DNA of 64,000 bases from Halobacillus halophilus (GTDB lineage: Bacteria; Bacillota; Bacilli; Bacillales; Halobacillaceae): NCBI RefSeq assembly GCF_020171985.1, contig NZ_JAIVAL010000001.1, positions 434,001 through 498,000 of the forward strand. Reading direction: 5' to 3'. Position 1 is the first letter of the stretch, and every line of letters begins with the position of its first letter. Under the pieces are notes generated by a model. It did not search any database and was not told where the DNA came from. It was given only the letters and a program-made list of their open reading frames with translations. Made by a program: the position numbers and the translations under genes. Below are positions 35,001 through 43,227 of the stretch, in pieces.

Positions 35001-36083
35001 CTATAATTTATGGCCCCTGTTGCTATAGAGACGCTCCACTCCATCTACTAATTCCTTTATGATCTGAGAAACGTACTTTTTTCCGCTTAGTCGTGGACTT
35101 TGCCCTGACCACAGGGACATCCATTCTGGTCTATTCCTTTCAGACGCTTTTTTTCTTAGGTTCTTAGTTAATTCATTTTGGATAGGGTAATCTGGCAATT
35201 CATTTTGATAAGGCTTCATTTGTTTAATAAATTCATTTTCTAAACCTCTGGCAGGCTTACCACTAAATACTGAAGTTATAGTAGTATCGCTCTCTTTCGC
35301 CTGTAAAATGGCTTGTTTATGCTGCTCTTTTGCCCCGCTTTCCAAACTTGTAACAAAAGCTGTGCCCATTTGTACACCTTGGGCTCCCAGCATTAAAGAG
35401 GCGGCTATTCCTCTTTCATCCATAATCCCTCCAGCTGCTAGAACAGGAATACCTACTTCGTCAACCATTTGAGGAACTAAAGACATTGTCCCTATCATCC
35501 CTTGATCATGTGACCCGTGAAAAGTACCTCGGTGACCCCCAGCTTCACTTCCCTGGGCAGTAATAATGTCAACTCCAGCTTGCTCATTAATCACAGCTTC
35601 CTCTACCGTAGTTGCTGTTCCTATTACCTTCACTCCATTCTTATGTAATTCTTTTACCAGTGTTTTATCAGGTACACCAAAAGTGAAACTGCAGACAGGA
35701 ACATGTAATTTTAAAATTGTATTTACTTGTTCCTCAAAATGAGTTTCTGACATTTCTGGTATTTCCCTGGGTTTAATTTGTAACTCTTGTTCATAAGGTT
35801 GCAGAAGCTGACGTGCTCGAGTTACTTGATTTGAACAATATCGAGGAGTTTCTGGAACGAACATATTTACTCCAAATGTTTTTGATGTGGACTGCTGGAC
35901 AGCCATAATTTTTTCTGTTAATTCATCCGGATGCAAGTAACCAGCTCCAATCGTGCCCATCCCTCCTTCATTTGACACGGAAGCAACTAATTCAGGAGTC
36001 GTTACACCACCTGCCATGCCTGCCTGAATTATCGGATAGTCACAATTCAGCGTTTTAATAACCTCATTTTTATACCACACCAA
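35001..36083 (-). CDS. Nitronate monooxygenase (2-nitropropane dioxygenase family)
   Basis: FMN enzyme of 360 residues with a TIM barrel. Visible motifs: YPIIQAGMAGGVTTPELVASV with SNEGGMGTIGAGY at the N-terminus, the catalytic His in AQGSEAGGHRGTF, and the phosphate-binding loop VLAAGGIMDERGIAASLMLGAQGVQMGTAF. Oxidises alkyl nitronates such as propionate 3-nitronate. The start codon is probably TTG (minus strand AAATTGGTGTGG) with AAAGGAG upstream; the following GTG is the alternative. Confidence 0.9.
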   Translation of the reverse strand: MVWYKNEVIKTLNCDYPIIQAGMAGGVTTPELVASVSNEGGMGTIGAGYLHPDELTEKIMAVQQSTSKTFGVNMFVPETPRYCSNQVTRARQLLQPYEQELQIKPREIPEMSETHFEEQVNTILKLHVPVCSFTFGVPDKTLVKELHKNGVKVIGTATTVEEAVINEQAGVDIITAQGSEAGGHRGTFHGSHDQGMIGTMSLVPQMVDEVGIPVLAAGGIMDERGIAASLMLGAQGVQMGTAFVTSLESGAKEQHKQAILQAKESDTTITSVFSGKPARGLENEFIKQMKPYQNELPDYPIQNELTKNLRKKASERNRPEWMSLWSGQSPRLSGKKYVSQIIKELVDGVERLYSNRGHKL

Positions 36084-36256
36084 TTTTTAGTTCTCCTTTC
36101 AAATATAAATAAACGTCTACATTGACTTTACCTAAAAATGACTAAATATTCAAAATATTTATTAAAAATTACAAATTTCCCTTGTAAAAGGTCTTATTTC
36201 CATGTTTTACTAGATTTATGACATTGGGATGTATTACTAATACTAGGAGGAATTTG

Positions 36257-36904
36257 ATGCTAAAGAAAATATTTGCTGTTAGTCTGCTCTCCCTTGGGAT
36301 GGTAGCAGGCGGTGCCTCAGCTGTCAGCGCTGATGAAGACAAAGACTGCGGAGATTTTTCAAGCGGTGACGAGGTTATGCAATATTGGAATGACAATAAC
36401 TTTTCTGCTGAAAATGATCCTGACCGCTTGGATAATGATTCAGATGGACAACCCTGTGAAAACCTGACTGATGGTTGGGATGCTTCGGACGAGCAAGATT
36501 CAAATTCTGAAGAAACGAGCGAGTCTTCCGAGTCAGCAGTAATCAATGATAAAGACTGTGACAGTTTCGAAAATCATGATGAAGTCATGTCTTTCTGGTA
36601 TGAGAATGGTTATGACGAAGATAATGACCCACATGACCTTGACAGAGACAATGATAACCTACCTTGTGAAGTATCTCAAAGTGAATGGGATTCATTTGTA
36701 GCTGATAAAGAAGATGGTTCAGAGTCAAATAGTTCAGATGAAGACACCTCTTCTGAAGTTGACGAAGACGCTTCCGTAGAGCAAGGAGAAGATGGTGGAG
36801 AATTACCTGATACTTCCTCTAATAATCCACTAATGATGTTAGTAGGTATGATCGTATCTGCTGGCGCTGGGCTTTTTCTTATTCTAAAAAAACAACTTAC
36901 TTAA
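36257..36904 (+). CDS. LPDTS-anchored surface protein with two Excalibur calcium-binding domains
   Basis: Secreted, very acidic protein of 215 residues; ATG after AGGAGG chosen (MLKKIFAVSLL). The signal peptide ends at about AVSA-DED. Two Excalibur repeats follow, each CxxF...EVM..W....F/Y...NDPxxLDxDxDxxPCE, with the D-x-D-x-D-G-type loop DNDSDGQPCE in the first and DRDNDNLPCE in the second (Gly replaced by Asn). A Ser/Glu/Asp-rich linker leads to LPDTS, a hydrophobic segment and KKQLT. Same sorting pentapeptide as the protein beside the sortase, hence a likely substrate. A terminator follows. Confidence 0.85.
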   Translation: MLKKIFAVSLLSLGMVAGGASAVSADEDKDCGDFSSGDEVMQYWNDNNFSAENDPDRLDNDSDGQPCENLTDGWDASDEQDSNSEETSESSESAVINDKDCDSFENHDEVMSFWYENGYDEDNDPHDLDRDNDNLPCEVSQSEWDSFVADKEDGSESNSSDEDTSSEVDEDASVEQGEDGGELPDTSSNNPLMMLVGMIVSAGAGLFLILKKQLT

Positions 36905-36943
36905 ACTAACATAAGTCATTCATCCCAATGAAAGTTGGATTTT

Positions 36944-36971
36944 GAGCAGGCATTAGACCTGCTCTTTTTTT
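36944..36971 (+). terminator. Intrinsic terminator after the Excalibur protein gene
   Basis: Stem GAGCAGG / CCTGCTC with loop CATTAGA and a run of seven T. Confidence 0.8.
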
Positions 36972-37097
36972 ATTAATAATTTTCATATCCTTAGATACTG
37001 ACGATTATTAGTTTCAAAAAATATCCCTTTTTTTGAAAAATAATCCAACAAATGTTTTAATAATTGTGACTATTAAAAAATGGAGAGTGATTTTTCT

Positions 37098-37505
37098 TTG
37101 GATACACAAGTTGAAAATAATTTCTATTCGTTTTTGCACGAATACCTTCACAATTGGAAGCATTTAAATTCTGACTATATGAGAAGTGTTATCTCTGAGG
37201 ATTTAATCGCTCGAGAAATCCAGCAAGGAAAAGCTGAGGATTACGGTTATGAAGATTCAGTAGAAGGCTGGAGTCATTCATTCGAATATTTTAAAGATCA
37301 AGAAATGGAATGGGTCTTGATACCCCAATCTATAATTCCTTTAAAGCCAAACGAGAGAATGGCCATTATACGCGCTACACTTACAATGAATGGAAAATTG
37401 GTCGAAACTTCCAACCTATTCTTCCAAACCTTCGCTCTAGACCCTGAAAGCCATGAATGGAAGCTTGAACGCACATACGTGGAAACTGGTATTTCAAATA
37501 CATAA
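37098..37505 (+). CDS. Unknown protein, possibly NTF2/SnoaL-like
   Basis: 135 residues from a TTG start (LDTQVENNFYSFLHEYLHNW); GGAGAGTGA lies about eight bases upstream of it and would overlap the alternative ATG six codons earlier, which has no site of its own. One helical N-terminal region, then alternating strands (MEWVLIPQSIIPLKPNERMAI, ETSNLFFQTFAL, EWKLERTYVET), a pattern seen in NTF2-like folds. No family is firmly recognised; cytosolic. Confidence 0.6.
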   Translation: MDTQVENNFYSFLHEYLHNWKHLNSDYMRSVISEDLIAREIQQGKAEDYGYEDSVEGWSHSFEYFKDQEMEWVLIPQSIIPLKPNERMAIIRATLTMNGKLVETSNLFFQTFALDPESHEWKLERTYVETGISNT

Positions 37506-37728
37506 GCTGCGCTTGGTATCAAGATAATCCGAAGGTAAGCGAATAGACTCATATTGTATAAACTTCCGTCAATGGATCGCACGTGTTTATAGTGAAACTT
37601 CTTCCTGAGCAGGCATACTATTATAATAAGAAGAATTTTCTACATAAATTTAACAGTAATCGTGTGAAAGAATTAAGTTAGTGGTATAAGTGAATATGAT
37701 GGAAGAATAGCAAAGGAGGCCCAGACGA

Positions 37729-38019
37729 TTGATTCAAATGAGTGAGAGTCAGAAAAGAAAATTCGACCATATGCTATCTTTATTAAAGAATGCCTCTTCT
37801 CCTGAAGAAGTACGTTATTATTTCACAGAGCTTCAACAATTTCTAGATACATTGCATACGGATGAAAAACCACATTTAGACCAGATGGAATCAAAAGATC
37901 TGGAAAAGTATAAATATATGCTAAAAAAAATGATGGAAGCGTCGACAAAAAAAGAAGTACTTTATTATGAAAAGGAAGTACATGACCTTATTAATAAAAT
38001 AAGTCCCATAAATTACTAA
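37729..38019 (+). CDS. Unknown helical protein with an internal duplication
   Basis: 96 residues from TTG (AAAGGAGG nine bases upstream; the ATG three codons later is too far). Two similar helical repeats: FDHMLSLLKNASSPEEVRYY and YKYMLKKMMEASTKKEVLYY, each followed by a helix (FTELQQFLDTL, EKEVHDLINKI). Charged, soluble, no Cys. No family recognised. Downstream is a DUF4257-like gene about 200 bases away. Confidence 0.65.
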   Translation: MIQMSESQKRKFDHMLSLLKNASSPEEVRYYFTELQQFLDTLHTDEKPHLDQMESKDLEKYKYMLKKMMEASTKKEVLYYEKEVHDLINKISPINY

Positions 38020-38222
38020 GTAAAGTAAAAAATATCCAAAAAAGTCTTTATTTTCTGACAAATTAGTTGTATACTGTTTCCATAGTGTTCATTATAATAT
38101 TGGTTGGTATGTTGGGTTTATAAGGCGGAATCTTTGGTCGATTATTAGTGCATATTAGCTTATGTTTCTAAATATCTTCGCAAAGCCGCTTTTTTTTGAC
38201 TCTAAATTTAGGGGGAGTGAAT

Positions 38223-38555
38223 GTGACTAATACACTGATGATCGCCGGTTTAATAGGAGGTCTGACTGGTGTAATCGCTCATTTGATGAGAAATGGTAAA
38301 GTATTGGTCTTTCCCAAGAAAAGAATAAGACCGCAGGGACTATATTTAGGTTTTCTAGCCGACTTCTTAATTGGAGCAGCTGCTTCTATATTTGCTGTTA
38401 CCTACTTAGTTCCTGATCCCGAAGTATTACGTACCCTGGTCGGAATTTCGATTTTGGCAGGTATGACGGCCGAAAATGTTTTACTTCGAAGAGAACTGAG
38501 TACTGAGAAAGCAAAAATTGAAGGATTGGATCGCATTAATCAAAGATTAAAATAG
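38223..38555 (+). CDS. DUF4257-like membrane protein
   Basis: 110 residues from GTG (VTNTLMIAGLIGGLTG) with GGGGGAGTG directly before it; a longer TTG frame overlaps that site. Helices at about 3-18 and at GFLADFLIGAAASIFAVTYLV, then RTLVGISILAGMTAENVLLRR and a charged tail. Layout and the GLIGGLTGVIAHLMR start resemble DUF4257, a Bacillales family of unknown function. Confidence 0.65.
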   Translation: MTNTLMIAGLIGGLTGVIAHLMRNGKVLVFPKKRIRPQGLYLGFLADFLIGAAASIFAVTYLVPDPEVLRTLVGISILAGMTAENVLLRRELSTEKAKIEGLDRINQRLK

Positions 38556-38763
38556 CCATCTCGATTCCAGTCCTAATTTTTTTAATCCTTCTTCTTCCTC
38601 TTACATAACCTCAAACCCGTATCCTCGTTTATCATTTTATTTTAAAAAGGTTGATCCCAAACTACTCCTTTCAGTATTCAATCCCAACTACTGGGGTCTA
38701 CTCACTTCCCTGGACAACTTGCATATATTTGGATGCTGTTGAAATAAGATACGTTCGCAGCTT

Positions 38764-38979
38764 CTATTTAATCATTTCATTTCTTAAGAACTCTTCTTTC
38801 CAGCTGCTCGCAAATTCATTGTGATTAGCTAATTTTAATAGAAACGAGTTATTAACCATAACGAATAACTTGTTGTTAATTTTATGGATTAAGTGTGTGA
38901 CTTTAAAAGTCTTCAAACTTGTACAGCTTTTCATATTTTTTGTAAAATAATAGCTAAGGATATTACAATAAGCTCCCAA
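38764..38979 (-). CDS. Doubtful small ORF, 71 residues
   Basis: Minus-strand frame starting at TTG (MGAYCNILSYYFTKNMKSC...). The second half (KLFVMVNNSFLLKLANHNEF and EEFLRNEMIK) looks protein-like, with alternating strand and amphipathic helix, and faintly recalls the C-terminal part of ComK-type proteins. No ribosome site is visible for any start, so it may be a relic. The flanking 38.56-38.76 kb is empty. Confidence 0.25.
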   Translation of the reverse strand: MGAYCNILSYYFTKNMKSCTSLKTFKVTHLIHKINNKLFVMVNNSFLLKLANHNEFASSWKEEFLRNEMIK

Positions 38980-39025
38980 CCATTCATATAAGGTTTCTTA
39001 TATCAACCATCATGGAGGTATAAAT

Positions 39026-39664
39026 ATGGAATCATTCATCAGAGCGGATCAGTATAATTTCATCAAGGACCAGATCACAACTCTGCTAAGTACGCACACA
39101 TCCACGCACGATCAGGCTGTTGCACACGCCTTCAAATCTATGACTAGAGAAAAAGTTATTGATTTATTCTCAGATTTATCAAATGAGCAAAAGGAAATTA
39201 TTGACCAGGTTCAGGATGTAAAAGACGAAACAGAGGCCATTTTTTTCCTCTCTCGCTTAAAACAGCATGTCTTTACATTTCCCCCACTTAATGAGCAAAA
39301 CATTAAGCGATTATTTCCTAAAGTAAAGAAACTAGAAGTTCCTTCTTTAAGAAATATTGAATGGGGTACTCTATCTTACTTAGGGTGGAATGACTCAGGG
39401 AGCAATCAGAAATTTATTGCGGCTTATAAAAACGGTGATTTACTGGGTATTCAAGGTAATTTTAAGCCTTCCAGGCAGAGCGGTATTTGCGCAATTTGTA
39501 AGGAACACGAAGAAGTTGGAATGTTTACCACATCCATTAAGCTAAATACATTAGAAACCCCAATCAGTCGTGGTAATTATATATGTAAGGATAGCCATCG
39601 TTGTAACGAGAACTTGAAATCACTGCAACCACTTGATAACTTTATTAAATTAATGACAGAATGA
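39026..39664 (+). CDS. Elongation factor G-binding protein (FusB/FusC-like, FBP family)
   Basis: 212 residues. Helical N-terminal FBP domain (about 1-80, MESFIRADQYNFIKDQITTL) and C-terminal zinc-finger domain with CAICKEHEEVGMF and CKDSHRCN, giving the four Cys-type ligands of FusB. The family binds EF-G and frees it from stalled ribosomes, causing fusidic acid resistance in staphylococci; chromosomal homologues are common in Bacillales. GGAGG before ATG; strong terminator after. Role in resistance here is inferred only. Confidence 0.85.
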   Translation: MESFIRADQYNFIKDQITTLLSTHTSTHDQAVAHAFKSMTREKVIDLFSDLSNEQKEIIDQVQDVKDETEAIFFLSRLKQHVFTFPPLNEQNIKRLFPKVKKLEVPSLRNIEWGTLSYLGWNDSGSNQKFIAAYKNGDLLGIQGNFKPSRQSGICAICKEHEEVGMFTTSIKLNTLETPISRGNYICKDSHRCNENLKSLQPLDNFIKLMTE

Positions 39665-39673
39665 AGAAACGAA

Positions 39674-39700
39674 GCCTGCAAAACTAGATGTTTTGCAGGC
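39674..39700 (+). terminator. Intrinsic terminator after the FusB-like gene
   Basis: Stem GCCTGCAAAAC / GTTTTGCAGGC with loop TAGAT, then CTTT. Confidence 0.7.
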
Positions 39701-39848
39701 CTTTATGAATTGTCGACACTTTTTTCTTAAGTAGATAAGTTCCATTCCTTCATGCGCATTATCACAGGGAGTCAAACAGGTAAGAAGGATTAAGACTTAT
39801 TGACCTCTTTGCCAAAGAATAAACAATGCTTTTTACGTCCATCTATGA

Positions 39849-40745
39849 TTATTTCTTCAGTAACTCTTTATGGATCCATATAGCAGCCAGAGAGCCTTCA
39901 CCCATAGCAGCCGTAACTAATTCTGAATGCGCAGCTACATCGCCGGAGGCCCATAAATTAGGTACACTTGTCATCTTTGTCTTGGGATCAATAATAAGAT
40001 GATGATTTTCACTGATTTCAGCTCCAAGCTTCACGGCCAATTCTGTTCGTACCTGGTTTCCTCCAAAAGCCAAGAAAGCTTTTTTCACATGGAGACTCTC
40101 ACCATCCTTCATTTCTATTCGGTTCAAACTTCCCTCTATCTCATGTAATTCCTTTACTTTAGCCGTTATCACTTCAATATTTTCAGTTGCTAAACGCTGC
40201 GTCCATTCAGGGGAAATGTCCTCAAGCTCATGGTTAATAAATAGTATATCTCTACTCCAATATAAAAGACTTATAGCCATTGAAGCTCCTGCGTTTCCTG
40301 AACCAATTACGGCCGTCCTTTGGTTCATAACTTCATAACCATCACAATCAGGACAGACGTAAACCGAAAGCCCAAGACAGGGTTTAACCCCCGGGAGAGA
40401 AGGGATATGGTCTTTTAAACCGGTAGCGAGAAGAAGGTTTTTTCCACTGAACATTCCTCCTCCGACCGTATATACCGTGAATTCTCTACCATTTTTATGC
40501 ACATCCTTTACCCTGTCTTTGCGTATGGATACCCCAAGGTTTTCAGCATGCTGTCGGCCCGCTTTACGAAGTTCTTGTCCACTTACACCATTAGGAAATC
40601 CTAGAATATTACTGTACTTCCTACACAATGAAGACCTTCCATCTTCAGCATCTATCAATAATACAGACCTTTTGTATCGTCCCAGCTGGATGGAGGCTTG
40701 AAGGCCTGCAATTCCCCCACCGATAATGATGCAATCGTATTTCAT
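39849..40745 (-). CDS. Thioredoxin reductase-like NAD(P)/FAD oxidoreductase
   Basis: 298 residues from ATG MKYDCIIIGGG (GGGAGA seven bases upstream). FAD-binding GGGIAGLQASIQLGRY, NADPH-binding AVIGSGNAGASMAISLLY, and the C-terminal GDVAAHSELVTAAMGEGSLAA. The redox motif is CPDC inside VYVCPDCDGYEV, where thioredoxin reductase usually has CATC, so it is a relative with a potentially active disulfide rather than TrxB itself. Monocistronic. Confidence 0.85.
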   Translation of the reverse strand: MKYDCIIIGGGIAGLQASIQLGRYKRSVLLIDAEDGRSSLCRKYSNILGFPNGVSGQELRKAGRQHAENLGVSIRKDRVKDVHKNGREFTVYTVGGGMFSGKNLLLATGLKDHIPSLPGVKPCLGLSVYVCPDCDGYEVMNQRTAVIGSGNAGASMAISLLYWSRDILFINHELEDISPEWTQRLATENIEVITAKVKELHEIEGSLNRIEMKDGESLHVKKAFLAFGGNQVRTELAVKLGAEISENHHLIIDPKTKMTSVPNLWASGDVAAHSELVTAAMGEGSLAAIWIHKELLKK

Positions 40746-41090
40746 AAGAAGGTCTCCCTTCCAATCCATATTCTTATTCCTATCTTATTAAGATAATTTA
40801 TGTAATTATCTCACCATTTATGCAAAACAGATCCGTTTAGGAAGGATTACATATCCAGGGTTCACTTTTCAAACGATGTTGAATCGCCAATCTTTAGATA
40901 CGAATGCAATTGAAACCTCTAAAGTGTACATATGTATTATGTTAATTCTAGGTTTTCACAATAAATAACATTGATACTCACAGGAATAATGAAGCCAAGG
41001 ATTACATTGATAATCAAAATTATCACTTCTTTTTTCACAGTGGAACACTAATATTTATAAATTATTATATAACTATGCACTGTTAGACTT

Positions 41091-41410
41091 CGTTGTTGGT
41101 TGGCGGGAAAACGACAGACCCCCGCGTGAGAAAAACTAAGCGAGACTGTCCAGGGGTGTTAACGACTGAGGAAGCTTATTGTTAAAGGAGGATCGACCCT
41201 ACGTCTTGTAAGGCCGCAGGAAAGTGCTCAAATGTGGAATCACCCTGAAAGACACGACTAGCATAAGCGACCAAAAAAAGATTGTGATTATTCTATCGGT
41301 TGATGAACGGCATATGCTAATCTTATCTGGGTGATGGAACAAGACGAGTTGTTTCCGTAGCCAGCCCCTCTCAATATGAGCAACGGACCAAAACATCTCG
41401 AAACTGATTA
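41091..41410. repeat. Degenerate copy of a GC-rich Bacillaceae-type intergenic repeat
   Basis: In an otherwise AT-rich 760-base gap without genes, a GC-richer block begins TTGGTTGGCGGGAAAACG, ACAGACCCCCGCG, and continues with AAGCGAGACTG and GGCCGCAGGAAAGTG. This follows the pattern of the CAGACTCCTGCGG...GCGAGAC...CCGCAGGA-type intergenic elements common in Bacillus and Halobacillus, with decayed complementarity. GCCGCAGGAAAG and CGAGTTgTTTcCGTAGC recur at about 51.2 kb. A 65-codon minus-strand frame inside it is not credible. The 40.75-41.09 kb part shows nothing. Confidence 0.45.
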
Positions 41411-41453
41411 TTCAATTAAACAGCCCTCTATTGAGTGTAATCAGATTAAAAAA

Positions 41454-41493
41454 ATGAACAAGAACCCCTTGTCAGAGTAAGGGACTTGTTCAT
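41454..41493 (-). terminator. Intrinsic terminator after the small lipoprotein gene
   Basis: Minus-strand stem ATGAACAAG(t)CCCTT / AAGGGG(tt)CTTGTTCAT, followed by TTTTTT. Confidence 0.75.
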
Positions 41494-41506
41494 CTTAATA
41501 TAAATA

Positions 41507-41875
41507 TTAAATACGATTTTCGTTAAACCAGTAAGACTTAATTTCCTGGTCTGGATGATACTCAATTACCTCCACATTCATTTTATTTTTTTTATCATCT
41601 TTAGGTTCTCCTTTTATCTTATACTTAAAATTGAGAGCATGATCTTTGTCAGGTAAGTAATATACTTGGTCAAACTCTACTGTTTCTCCATTGTGCACCA
41701 CAATAAACGCATAATGTTTATCATCTTCTTCAAATACCCCTTTTCCTCCTACCATCAGCTTCTGTTGAGCTAATAGTCCAGGAAGTTTTTCTACACTTTC
41801 AAAGGTTACTTCTTCTCTTCCACATCCTGAAAGTACAATGACCATAAGGATTGCAAGTATAATTCTAACTTTCAT
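41507..41875 (-). CDS. Small unknown lipoprotein
   Basis: 122 residues from ATG MKVRIILAIL with GAAGAGGA upstream; the longer frame before it is ignored. Signal peptide with lipobox LSGC (Cys about residue 17). The mature part is rich in charge and predicted beta (KHYAFIVVHNGETVEFDQVYYL, MNVEVIEYHPDQEIKSYWF). No family recognised. Divergent from the L,D-transpeptidase gene with under 100 bases between the starts, so the two may share control. Confidence 0.75.
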   Translation of the reverse strand: MKVRIILAILMVIVLSGCGREEVTFESVEKLPGLLAQQKLMVGGKGVFEEDDKHYAFIVVHNGETVEFDQVYYLPDKDHALNFKYKIKGEPKDDKKNKMNVEVIEYHPDQEIKSYWFNENRI

Positions 41876-41973
41876 TTCGATTCCTCTTCTTCCTATTTTA
41901 GATTGGAGAATAATCTCCCCCCCGTTCCTCATATATCTTATATGGATACGTAAGCCAAGGGGAGGCTTTTCAA

Positions 41974-42468
41974 TTGATTCATTATGTAAAAAAAGGCGAA
42001 ACACTAACACAGATTTCCCGAGATTACCGTAAACCCTTAATGGAAATTATTAAAGCTAATCCCACCATCAACCCAAATGTAATTGTAATCGGCCAACCTA
42101 TTGTCATTCCAGGCTATCCAAGTACAGCAAGCATTCCCTACAGCATCGATATTACACTCAGTAAACGTAAACTCACTCTTATAAAAAATGGGGTAAAGCA
42201 AAAAGAATATCCCATTGCTGTTGGCCGAATGCTGCAAGGCACACCGACAGGCAGCTTTATTATTATTAACAAAGCACCCAATCCAGGTGGTCCATTTGGT
42301 ACTTTCTGGATGAGTTTATCAAAAGAACATTATGGTATTCATGGTACAAATAAACCTAGCTCGATCGGCAAAGCCGTCTCGAAGGGCTGTATTCGTATGT
42401 ACAATAGGGATGTAGAAGAATTGGCCAGTATCATCCCTATAGGAACTCCAGTATTTATTCGCCGCTAA
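41974..42468 (+). CDS. LysM-L,D-transpeptidase (YkuD family)
   Basis: 164 residues; TTG start with GGGGAGG nine bases upstream. LysM peptidoglycan-binding domain at about 1-47 ([20 protein letters not shown], ending VIPG) and the YkuD catalytic domain with [20 protein letters not shown], which holds the catalytic His and Cys. Forms 3-3 cross-links or remodels spore/cell wall in relatives; B. subtilis YkuD has the same two-domain layout and length and is spore-associated. No signal peptide, as in YkuD. Confidence 0.9.
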   Translation: MIHYVKKGETLTQISRDYRKPLMEIIKANPTINPNVIVIGQPIVIPGYPSTASIPYSIDITLSKRKLTLIKNGVKQKEYPIAVGRMLQGTPTGSFIIINKAPNPGGPFGTFWMSLSKEHYGIHGTNKPSSIGKAVSKGCIRMYNRDVEELASIIPIGTPVFIRR

Positions 42469-42570
42469 TTAAAGGCTTGTCTTTCGTAAAAAATTCCTCG
42501 TAAAGGAGAGACTCCTCTCTAAAATGGACTCTCTTTAAATTAATTAGTTCTATGGAATATAATCATAAGA

Positions 42571-43227
42571 CTAATTGACCTCACTCGTACTAATAATCTC
42601 AATGTTATTTAAAGCTTGAGAAGCTAAGCGATCCGCTTCTCGGTTATCTTTCCTTGAAATTAAGTGATACTGAGGTTGAATTCCTAATTGAATAAGCTTC
42701 TCGTCAATTCGATCTGCCCATTTAGACAGCGGTTCTTCCAGACACGGCCACTCTCCAATCAATTGATTGATAACGACTTGAGAATCACCAATTAATTTCA
42801 CAGGCAAATGATGTACACCTAATATATCCAGTTCAAGCAATGCGTTATGAAGTGCAGCATATTCTGCTTCATTATTCGTGTCAAGTTCATGGACTAAAAC
42901 ATTTTTTCTAAGGCGAAAAGATTTTCCATTCTGATCATAATAGATGGCAAAGCCGAGTCCTGAATTCTTGGTTCCTAAATCAAAACCCCCATCAAAATAT
43001 ACTTTTACGTTATGGGGCTCAGTCTGAATTCCTTTCATATACTCCTTCAATTCTTTTAATGTCCATTCCGTGTTGTAGCTATCTAGAAAAGCAATCGACT
43101 TCGCCCGCTTTGTCTTTAGCATATCCTCCGCAATCTGAATCCCTTGTGATGCATGTAATACTTCCGAAGTAAATTCTGCCTCAGTACCTTTTGGAACTTG
43201 GTACACCATTATCATTCTTACATCCAT
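42571..43227 (-). CDS. RNase H-like protein with extra N-terminal domain
   Basis: 218 residues. The C-terminal RNase HI fold (about 73-210) has the acidic residues in VKVYFDGGFD, NNEAEYAALHNALLEL, LIGDSQVVINQLIGEW and KDNREADRLASQAL. The 70-residue N-terminal part (MIMVYQVPKGTEAEFTSEVL) is a small alpha/beta domain found in Bacillus relatives often annotated as reverse-transcriptase-like or YpeP-like proteins. Probably degrades RNA in RNA-DNA hybrids, but activity is unproven. Confidence 0.8.
   Translation of the reverse strand: MDVRMIMVYQVPKGTEAEFTSEVLHASQGIQIAEDMLKTKRAKSIAFLDSYNTEWTLKELKEYMKGIQTEPHNVKVYFDGGFDLGTKNSGLGFAIYYDQNGKSFRLRKNVLVHELDTNNEAEYAALHNALLELDILGVHHLPVKLIGDSQVVINQLIGEWPCLEEPLSKWADRIDEKLIQLGIQPQYHLISRKDNREADRLASQALNNIEIISTSEVN

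Noticed and set aside
36169-36546. 125-codon Ser-rich frame antisense to the Excalibur protein gene
   Set aside because: A mirror of the Ser/Asp/Glu codons of the real gene, which has signal peptide, domains and sorting signal.
41199-41396. 65-codon minus-strand frame in the 41-kb gap
   Set aside because: Lies inside the decayed repeat, no ribosome site, no recognisable domain.
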